23,117 bases of DNA from Candidatus Pelagibacterales bacterium (GTDB lineage: Bacteria > Pseudomonadota > Alphaproteobacteria > Pelagibacterales > Pelagibacteraceae): assembly GCA_016882185.1 (NCBI GenBank), contig VHCC01000005.1, positions 1 to 23,117 on the forward strand, given 5' to 3'. The position numbers and the translations under genes are program-made. Of the stretch, positions 15,689 through 21,628 are shown piece after piece (within the stretch, counting starts at the first letter, position 1; every line of letters begins with the position of its first letter). The notes under the pieces are model-generated. The model made no database searches. It saw only the letters and a program-made list of their open reading frames with translations, and was not told where the DNA came from.

Positions 15689-16432
15689 ATGAAAAGATTA
15701 GAAAATAAAAGTGTAATTATAACTGCAGCTGGTCAAGGGATTGGGAGGGAAACAGCTATTCGTTTTTTAAATGAAGGCGCTAATGTTATTGCAACTGATA
15801 TAAATCGAAGTCATAAACTAGAAGAGCTTTCTAAACAGTATCCTAAAATAAAAATTCATACACTAGACTCAACAAATGCCGACGATGTGAAGAAGTTTTG
15901 TAATAATATTTCAAAAATAGATATTCTTTTTAATTGTGTTGGTTTTGTCCATAGCGGAACTATACTTGAGTGTGAAGAAAAAGATTGGGATTTTTCTTTC
16001 AATGTTAATGTCCGATCAATGTATTTAATGATTAAAGGTATTATCCCAAAAATGATTGATCAAAAGTCTGGAGTTATAATTAATATGGCATCTGTTGTAT
16101 CAAGTATTAAAGGAGTAAAAGATCGATTTGTTTATGGAGCGACCAAAGCCGCTGTCATAGGTCTTACAAAATCAATAGCAGTTGATTTTTTAAAATATAA
16201 TATTAGATGCAATGCTATCGCCCCAGGAACTGTTCATACCCCCTCTTGGGAAGATCGAGTGAATGCATTCAAAGATCCAGTAAAAGCTAGAAAAGATTTT
16301 ATTGATAGGCAGCCAATGGGAAGATTAGGAAAGCCAGAAGAGGTAGCTGCACTCGCGGCTTATTTAGCGAGCGATGAGTCTGCATTCTCTACAGGAGTTG
16401 TATATTCATTAGATGGCGGAATGACCATTTAA
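15689..16432 (+). CDS. Short-chain dehydrogenase, BDH2 (DHRS6)-like
   Basis: Classical SDR of 247 aa. The nucleotide-binding turn is TAAGQGIG at residues 12-19, and D37 after the second strand (ATDINR) favours NAD over NADP. N107, S135/S138, Y149 and K153 supply the active-site set (MASVVSS, YGATK). The sequence closely matches, from memory, human BDH2/DHRS6, including FVH.GT, CEEKDWDFS, NVRSMYLMIK, TKAAVIGLTKS and PGTV.TPS, and the Arg three residues before the catalytic Tyr. BDH2 acts as a 4-oxo-L-proline reductase and has been described as a 3-hydroxybutyrate dehydrogenase. Bacterial relatives include keto-deoxy sugar acid dehydrogenases, so the substrate is open. It is divergent from the DUF1445 gene. 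Confidence 0.88.
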   Translation: MKRLENKSVIITAAGQGIGRETAIRFLNEGANVIATDINRSHKLEELSKQYPKIKIHTLDSTNADDVKKFCNNISKIDILFNCVGFVHSGTILECEEKDWDFSFNVNVRSMYLMIKGIIPKMIDQKSGVIINMASVVSSIKGVKDRFVYGATKAAVIGLTKSIAVDFLKYNIRCNAIAPGTVHTPSWEDRVNAFKDPVKARKDFIDRQPMGRLGKPEEVAALAAYLASDESAFSTGVVYSLDGGMTI

Positions 16433-16469
16433 CAAAGTATTTATATACTCACTTAAAAGTAGAAAATTT

Positions 16470-16502
16470 GATTCAAAATGGAATCAAAAGGGAATCAAAA
16501 CG
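16470..16502. repeat. Three tandem 11-bp repeats (GAATCAAAANG-like)
   Basis: GATTCAAAATG, GAATCAAAAGG and GAATCAAAACG follow each other directly, with an 11-base period, in the 111-base gap between the convergent dehydrogenase and rhomboid genes. This is the only short tandem repeat I noticed in the window, and its spacing is close to one DNA turn. It could be a protein-binding array, a slippage product or a relic. No function is assigned. Confidence 0.7.
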
Positions 16503-16543
16503 AGAACATCTAAGTAATTTTATCTTTAATTTATGTGGATAAT

Positions 16544-17284
16544 TTAATCCTGAATCCAGGGATTTTTTTTCTTATCACCCTTTTCAGTTAAAGCTTTAAA
16601 GAATGCTTTTTTGGGAATTAAAAAATTTCCAAAGAAAAACATTACTGCCGCACCAAATATAAATCCTCCTATATGAGCGCCATATGCAACTCCGCCTCCT
16701 TCTCCAGTGCTACCAGCTGAACTAATGAATTGTAAAATAAACCAAAAGCCTAAAACAAAAAGAGCAGGAATTTTTAAAAGTTGAGTGAAAACACCAAGAG
16801 GAATTAATACTAAAACTTTATTACGAGGATAACGGATCATATAAGCTCCTAAGACTCCACTTATTGCTCCGCTAGCGCCAACCATGGGTACAGTTGAATT
16901 TACGTTGAGATAAACTTGTGTAAGTGCAGCCGCAATACCTGAGGCTATGTAGAATAAAATAAATTTTACTTTTCCAAGATCATCTTCAATATTGTCAGCA
17001 AATATCCACATATAAAGCATATTTCCAATTAAATGCATCCATCCCCCATGCATAAACATAGAGGTAATTAATGTGAGATAAGGATCAATTTTTTCTAAAT
17101 CAGCTGGCAATGTTTCTATTCCAAGCAAAGATGCCGGTACAACACCATAAGAGTAAAATAAATTTCCACTTGTATATCCAGGCGAACTTATTTGTATTAA
17201 AAAAACTACAATACAACTTGCAATAATTGAATAACTTAATATTGGAGTTGAAAGTGTAACGTTTTCGTCTTTTAATGGGATCAC
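16544..17284 (-). CDS. Rhomboid-family intramembrane serine protease
   Basis: Cleaves membrane-spanning substrates within the inner membrane. The 246-aa protein has about six hydrophobic segments. It shows the rhomboid motifs HGGWMHLIGN at residues 79-88, the catalytic serine S138 in GASGAISG, and the catalytic histidine H204 in YGAHIGG. The dyad is therefore intact and this should be an active protease rather than an inactive relative. The start is GTG (17282-17284), three bases after the stop of aroC, so the two form a minus-strand operon. The C-terminus is lysine-rich and cytoplasmic in character. Substrates are unknown. Confidence 0.92.
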   Translation of the reverse strand: MIPLKDENVTLSTPILSYSIIASCIVVFLIQISSPGYTSGNLFYSYGVVPASLLGIETLPADLEKIDPYLTLITSMFMHGGWMHLIGNMLYMWIFADNIEDDLGKVKFILFYIASGIAAALTQVYLNVNSTVPMVGASGAISGVLGAYMIRYPRNKVLVLIPLGVFTQLLKIPALFVLGFWFILQFISSAGSTGEGGGVAYGAHIGGFIFGAAVMFFFGNFLIPKKAFFKALTEKGDKKKNPWIQD

Positions 17285-17287
17285 AGA

Positions 17288-18373
17288 TTAGTTACCGCAT
17301 TGTGCTCGGTGCATCATTAAATGATCAAGCAAAATACACGCAAGCATAGCTTCTCCAATTGGAACTGCGCGAATTCCAACACAAGGATCATGTCTTCCGC
17401 GAACAGAAATTTTTGTATTTTTTCCTTTCTTATCAATAGTATTACGAGTAGTTAAAATTGAGGATGTTGGCTTAACTGCAAATGATGCAACAATTTCTTG
17501 GCCCGTAGAAATTCCACCCAATATTCCACCTGCATGATTAGAAAGAAATTTTGTTTTTCCTCCACTAGATCTAATTTCATCAGAATTAGTTTCGCCGGTT
17601 AAACTTGCAGCATTCATACCAGCTCCGATGTTGACACCTTTCACTGCATTAATACTCATAAGACCAGCAGCAATATCTTGATCAAGTTTTGAATAAATAG
17701 GAGCACCCAGTCCAACTGGAATCCCTTTAGCTCTAAGCTCTATTACTGCGCCACATGAACTTCCTGCCTTCCTAATATCTAGCAAGTACTGTTCCCATAC
17801 AGGTACAGTTTCTTTATCAGGACAAAAAAAAGGATTTTTTCTAATTTCTCTATCATTCCATAAACTATGATCAATCATCAATGGACCAATCTGAATAACC
17901 CCACCAATAATAGAAAATTTTTTTCCAAGTAATTTATTTAAAACAACTCTAGCAATAGCTCCTGCTGCAACTCTTGAAGCAGTTTCTCTAGCAGATTGTC
18001 TGCCACCACCTCTAAAGTCTCGATTTCCATACTTCATAAAGTAAGTAAAATCAGCATGTCCTGGCCTAAATTTATCTTTAATACTTTCATAGTCTCTAGA
18101 CTTTGTATCCTCATTGAAAATGATCATTGAAATGGGTGTGCCTGTGGTTTTTCCTTCAAACACACCAGATAATATTTGAACCTGATCTTTTTCTTTTCTT
18201 TGCGTTACAAATTTTGACTGGCCAGGTCTTCTTTTGTTTAATTCAACCTGAATATCTTTTGCAGATATAGGAATATTTGGAGGACAACCATCAACCACGC
18301 AGCCAATTGCCGGACCATGAGACTCTCCCCATGTGGTGAATCTAAATAGCTTTCCAAAAGTGTTAAATGACAT
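17288..18373 (-). CDS. aroC: Chorismate synthase
   Basis: Last step of the shikimate pathway: EPSP to chorismate, needing reduced FMN. The 361 aa are full length. GESHGP at residues 16-21 starts the first signature. The RPGHADFTYFMKYGNRD region and GGGRQSARETASRVAAGA near residues 103-140 form the second. RHDPCVGIRAVPIGEAM lies near the C-terminus. It is the first gene of a minus-strand pair with the rhomboid gene and is divergent from pdxH across 33 bases. Chorismate synthase near pdxH is a familiar alphaproteobacterial neighbourhood, often with fabI in between, which is absent here. Confidence 0.97.
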   Translation of the reverse strand: MSFNTFGKLFRFTTWGESHGPAIGCVVDGCPPNIPISAKDIQVELNKRRPGQSKFVTQRKEKDQVQILSGVFEGKTTGTPISMIIFNEDTKSRDYESIKDKFRPGHADFTYFMKYGNRDFRGGGRQSARETASRVAAGAIARVVLNKLLGKKFSIIGGVIQIGPLMIDHSLWNDREIRKNPFFCPDKETVPVWEQYLLDIRKAGSSCGAVIELRAKGIPVGLGAPIYSKLDQDIAAGLMSINAVKGVNIGAGMNAASLTGETNSDEIRSSGGKTKFLSNHAGGILGGISTGQEIVASFAVKPTSSILTTRNTIDKKGKNTKISVRGRHDPCVGIRAVPIGEAMLACILLDHLMMHRAQCGN

Positions 18374-18406
18374 TAAATATATTTTATAAGGTATTTTTGC
18401 TTATTT

Positions 18407-19039
18407 ATGAATCGAAAAAAAAAATTAAATAAACTAGGTCTCAATGACTGTTTTATGGATAAAAAGAATCCCTTTGAGCTTTTTAAAGTATGGATGTCAA
18501 AAGCTAAAAAAACAGAAATAAATGATCCAAATGCATTAGCGTTAGCAACGGTTAACTCAAAAAAACAGCCTTCAGTCCGAATGGTTCTTTTAAAAGGCCT
18601 TACAGATAAAGAGTTCATTTTTTATACAAATCTAAATAGTCGTAAAAGCAGTGAGTTAAAAGTGAATCCCCGAGCCTCCATGTGTTTTCATTGGAAAAGC
18701 TTACGACGGCAAATAAGAATTGATGGGTCGATAAGCAGGGTACCAAGTAAAGTTGCTGATCAATATTTTAATTCAAGACCGTATGGAAGTAGAATTGGTG
18801 CGTGGGCATCAATTCAGTCAACGCCTATGATTTCGCGATTAGATTTAATTAGAAGAGTTCAATATTTTAAAAAAAAATTTCCTAATTCAAAAAAAGTTCC
18901 CAGACCCCCTTATTGGTCAGGATGGGCTCTTAAAGCAAATGAGATTGAATTTTGGTTAGATGGAGATAATCGAATACATCAAAGACTAAAATATAAAAAA
19001 ATAGGATCGAAATGGAAAAAAGAGATTTTATATCCTTAA
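18407..19039 (+). CDS. pdxH: Pyridoxamine 5'-phosphate oxidase
   Basis: FMN enzyme oxidising pyridoxine or pyridoxamine 5'-phosphate to PLP, the cofactor of, among others, the GcvP encoded at the right end. The 210-aa protein starts its conserved region with DKKNPFELF at residues 18-26. It then shows DPNALALATV, PSVRMVLLKG at 55-64 (FMN contact region), FHWKSLRRQIRIDG, YFNSRPYGSRIGAWAS, VPRPPYWSGW and EFWLDGDNRIHQRLKY. The C-terminal ILYP replaces the usual RLAP-like end. The first ATG (18407) is chosen; an in-frame ATG at codon 17 would also keep the whole conserved domain. Its stop overlaps the stop of the convergent ProC-like gene (TTAA). Confidence 0.95.
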   Translation: MNRKKKLNKLGLNDCFMDKKNPFELFKVWMSKAKKTEINDPNALALATVNSKKQPSVRMVLLKGLTDKEFIFYTNLNSRKSSELKVNPRASMCFHWKSLRRQIRIDGSISRVPSKVADQYFNSRPYGSRIGAWASIQSTPMISRLDLIRRVQYFKKKFPNSKKVPRPPYWSGWALKANEIEFWLDGDNRIHQRLKYKKIGSKWKKEILYP

Positions 19040-19806
19040 TTTTTTTTAATTCTAAAATATATTTTTTCAAAACTTTTGTTTAAATTTTTAAATACACCTA
19101 ATTTTTTAACCCTTAATAATAATTCCTCATTAATTCCACCCTTCGTTTGAAAGTCTTTAATTAGTTTATCATTATTAAGTTTGTAATTTACTGATAGTTC
19201 ATGATTTAGACCTTTAAACAAATTACTTAAATATTTTATAGATCTCATTTTATTAATATTTTTATTTTGCAGCCATTTTACAGCTGTATTAAAAATTTCA
19301 AGGTATGTTGCCATAAATGAAGTCATGACCCATAATTTTTTATTTTCCTTCTCATCATTTGTTGAAAATACCTCTCCGAGATGACTAAAAAATTTTTCAA
19401 CACTTTTATTTTTTGGATAGATAATTATTGGTCCAAGATTATATTTAATCATAGGAAGAGGGGCTACTTTAAATACTTTTTTAGCAGGAAATATAATTCT
19501 TTTTAGCTCTGAATTATGAATAGTAGATATAAAATTTAAGATTATATGATTTTCATTAAACTTTAACTTTTTTAATATTTGTCTTCCAACTTTTGGAGTT
19601 ATTGATAGTACGACCCAATTTGATTTATTAAGTACTTCTTGATTAGACTTTGCAATTATAATTTTTTTAAATTTTTTTTTTAATAACTTGCTATTTGTAT
19701 TATTTTTTGGAGATAAAATAATTTCTTTAATATTTATTTTTGCTTTAAAAATTCCCTCAATGATTGAAGTTGCAATCCTCCCAACACCAACAAAACCTAA
19801 TTTCAT
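19036..19806 (-). CDS. ProC-like pyrroline-5-carboxylate reductase family protein
   Basis: NAD(P)-dependent reductase of the ProC family, 256 aa. The N-terminal dinucleotide-binding motif is GFVGVGRIATSII at residues 4-16, and the domain continues with LSITPKVGRQIL and RIIFPAKKVFKVAPLPM (about 102-119). The ProC C-terminal helical domain is present but divergent. Where true ProC has a VTSPGGTT-type motif lining the active site, this protein has TKGGINEELL at 221-230. It is also very Lys/Asn/Ile-rich. It may be a paralogue acting on a different imine, so I do not assign proC. It runs convergent to pdxH with a 4-base stop overlap, and divergent from the riboswitch-controlled gcv operon. Confidence 0.75.
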   Translation of the reverse strand: MKLGFVGVGRIATSIIEGIFKAKINIKEIILSPKNNTNSKLLKKKFKKIIIAKSNQEVLNKSNWVVLSITPKVGRQILKKLKFNENHIILNFISTIHNSELKRIIFPAKKVFKVAPLPMIKYNLGPIIIYPKNKSVEKFFSHLGEVFSTNDEKENKKLWVMTSFMATYLEIFNTAVKWLQNKNINKMRSIKYLSNLFKGLNHELSVNYKLNNDKLIKDFQTKGGINEELLLRVKKLGVFKNLNKSFEKIYFRIKKN

Positions 19807-19910
19807 ATTCTTAAAAAACTAACTAATTAGATATACTACCAATAAGTATAATTATAACATTAGTAAAACTTTTTTTTTCCACAGTATTAAACTGATTAAC
19901 CTGATTCAAA

Positions 19911-19939
19911 TTGACTTTTAACACAGTATAAACGATTAT
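19911..19939 (+). promoter_or_regulatory. Probable promoter of the gcv operon
   Basis: TTGACT at 19911-19916 is followed, after 17 bases, by GATTAT at 19934-19939. A start 7-8 bases downstream would fall at G19947, exactly where the first riboswitch helix begins. The -10 matches four of six consensus positions. The region 19807-19910 before it holds only A/T-rich sequence that must also include the promoter of the divergent ProC-like gene, which I cannot pin down. Confidence 0.5.
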
Positions 19940-19946
19940 TAGATTC

Positions 19947-20114
19947 GTAGGGAAGAGACCTAACGTAGGCACCGAAGGAGCAACAGCCCAGGAAACTCTC
20001 AGGTAAAAGGACCTTACAATTATATAACTCTGGAAAGAAAGTTTAAAACTTCACCGAAGGAGCAACACTCTCAGGTAAACATACAGATGGGCCGCTTAAG
20101 ACAGGAGTTATATA
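19947..20114 (+). promoter_or_regulatory. Tandem glycine riboswitch (two aptamers)
   Basis: Two glycine aptamers in series lie ahead of gcvT, whose operon degrades glycine. Both contain the conserved core ACCGAAGGAGCAA (19971-19983 and 20053-20065) followed by CTCTCAGGTAAA (from 19996 and 20068). GGAAGAGA and GGAAAGA mark the two 5' sides. Aptamer 1 closes with GTAGGG 19947-19952 pairing CCTTAC 20012-20017. Aptamer 2 closes with a perfect 10-bp helix, 20021-20030 with 20105-20114, leaving only a 3-base linker. Its 3' arm contains part of AGGAG (20103-20107), the only Shine-Dalgarno-like sequence before gcvT, 13 bases from the ATG. No terminator hairpin follows, so control is probably at translation; whether glycine turns it on or off is not settled by the sequence. 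Confidence 0.93.
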
Positions 20115-20120
20115 ATATTT

Positions 20121-21245
20121 ATGAGTGCGGCAAATGCAGAATTAAAACAAACTAGCAAAACATCGCTATACGAATTTCATAAAAATTCTGGCGCTAAACT
20201 TGTAAATTTTGCAGGTTATGAAATGCCTATTCAATATCAAGATGGGATTATTCAAGAACATACACATACAAGAAATTCTATAGGAATTTTTGACGTTTCG
20301 CACATGGGTCAACTAAAGATAGAGTGTAGTAGTAGTATTTTTCCTTATCTTGAAAAAATAATTCCATTAGATTTTTCATCAATTGAAAATAATCAATCTA
20401 AATATTCATTTCTATTAAACGACAAAGGTGGAATCGAAGATGATTTAATTGTAACCAAGGTTGATACAGGAATTAAGATTGTACTTAATGCAGCATGCAA
20501 AGATAATGACGCGAAAATTATAAAAGATTCAATAGGCGAGGGTTTTACTGCTGTTCTAAGAGATGACCTGTCGTTAATTGCAATTCAAGGACCCAAAGCA
20601 GTAGATGCTATGGAAAAAATTTTTAAAGATATTTCAAAACTTAATTTTATGTTCGGAAATTATTTTGAATATAATAAGAAAAAAATTTTTATAACAAGAT
20701 CGGGATATACAGGCGAGGATGGTTTTGAAGTTTCTATAAAAAATGAAGATGTTCAAGAATTAACTCAAGATATTATGAGAGTGTCAGATGCTAAACTTAT
20801 AGGACTTGGCGCTAGAGACTCATTAAGATTAGAAGCCGGACTTTGTTTATATGGTCATGATATTAATACAAATACTACTCCGGTTGAAGGTGCTTTGTCG
20901 TGGGCAATTCCTAAAACTAAAAAAGAAAAGGGCGGATTTTTAGGAGACAAAATAATTTTAGATCAAATTAAAAATAAGCCTAAAAAAATTAGGGTTGGAA
21001 TAAAACCTGAAGGTAAAATTATTGCAAGAGAAGGCACAAGGATTTTCTCAAAAGATCAAAAAGAAATTGGACATGTGACAAGTGGAGGTTTTGGCCCAAG
21101 TGTAAACGGGCCGATTGCCATGGGATATGTTGATTATGAACAGTCAAAAGAAGGCACAAAAGTAATTTTGAAAGTTAGAGAAAATATGGTGCATGGAGTT
21201 GTTAGTAAACTTCCTTTTTATAAAAAAAATTACGTAAAAAATTAA
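20121..21245 (+). CDS. gcvT: Glycine cleavage system T protein (aminomethyltransferase)
   Basis: Transfers the methylene group from the aminomethyl-lipoyl arm of GcvH to tetrahydrofolate and releases ammonia. The 374 aa are full length. GAKLVNFAGYEMPIQY at residues 24-39, GIFDVSHMGQ at 55-64, the LNDKGGIEDDLIV segment at 99-111 holding the catalytic Asp region, RSGYTGEDGFEVSI in the middle and GHVTSGGFGPS in the C-terminal barrel identify it. The ATG at 20121 begins 6 bases after the closing helix of the glycine riboswitch, making it the direct target of regulation. gcvH follows after 2 bases. Confidence 0.97.
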   Translation: MSAANAELKQTSKTSLYEFHKNSGAKLVNFAGYEMPIQYQDGIIQEHTHTRNSIGIFDVSHMGQLKIECSSSIFPYLEKIIPLDFSSIENNQSKYSFLLNDKGGIEDDLIVTKVDTGIKIVLNAACKDNDAKIIKDSIGEGFTAVLRDDLSLIAIQGPKAVDAMEKIFKDISKLNFMFGNYFEYNKKKIFITRSGYTGEDGFEVSIKNEDVQELTQDIMRVSDAKLIGLGARDSLRLEAGLCLYGHDINTNTTPVEGALSWAIPKTKKEKGGFLGDKIILDQIKNKPKKIRVGIKPEGKIIAREGTRIFSKDQKEIGHVTSGGFGPSVNGPIAMGYVDYEQSKEGTKVILKVRENMVHGVVSKLPFYKKNYVKN

Positions 21246-21247
21246 AC

Positions 21248-21628
21248 ATGATTGAAAAAAAATACTCAAAAAAACATGAATGGTTAGAAGTAAATGGTAA
21301 TATTGCAACTGTTGGAATTACAGTTCATGCAGCAGCTCAATTAGGTGATATTGTATTTGCAGAAGTTCCAGCGGTTGGAAAATCTTTTAAAAAAGATGAA
21401 GCAGCTGCAGTTGTAGAGTCCGTAAAAGCTGCAAGCGATGTTTATTCTCCGCTTACAGGAGATATCAAAGAATCAAATCAGGCAATTGTTTCAGATCCAT
21501 CTCTTGTAAATAAAGATCCGGAGAATTCAGGTTGGTTTTTTAAAATTACGATCAAAGATCAAAATGAGCTTAAAGATTTAATGAAAAAAAGTGATTACGA
21601 AAAATATGCAACGGAGAATCCAAATTAA
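21248..21628 (+). CDS. gcvH: Glycine cleavage system H protein (lipoyl carrier)
   Basis: Small lipoyl protein of 126 aa that shuttles the aminomethyl intermediate between GcvP, GcvT and the dihydrolipoyl dehydrogenase. The lipoylation site is K60 in ESVKAASDVYSPLTG. KKHEWLEV at the N-terminus and TVGITVHAAAQLGDIVFAEVP are typical. It begins 2 bases after gcvT and its TAA shares one base with the ATG of gcvP (TAATG, 21626-21630), so the three genes form one coupled operon. No lipoate synthesis or Lpd gene is in the window. Confidence 0.97.
   Translation: MIEKKYSKKHEWLEVNGNIATVGITVHAAAQLGDIVFAEVPAVGKSFKKDEAAAVVESVKAASDVYSPLTGDIKESNQAIVSDPSLVNKDPENSGWFFKITIKDQNELKDLMKKSDYEKYATENPN

Noticed and set aside
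16436..16449. Hairpin AGTAT-TTAT-ATACT after the dehydrogenase gene, considered as a terminator
   Set aside because: Only five A/T-rich pairs and no T-run on either strand.
18373..18618. 81-codon minus-strand open frame
   Set aside because: Opposite the start of pdxH, whose conserved domain is clear.
19911..19932. TTGACT with the nearby TATAAA as a promoter
   Set aside because: Spacing is only about 10 bases; the GATTAT at 17 bases is more sensible.
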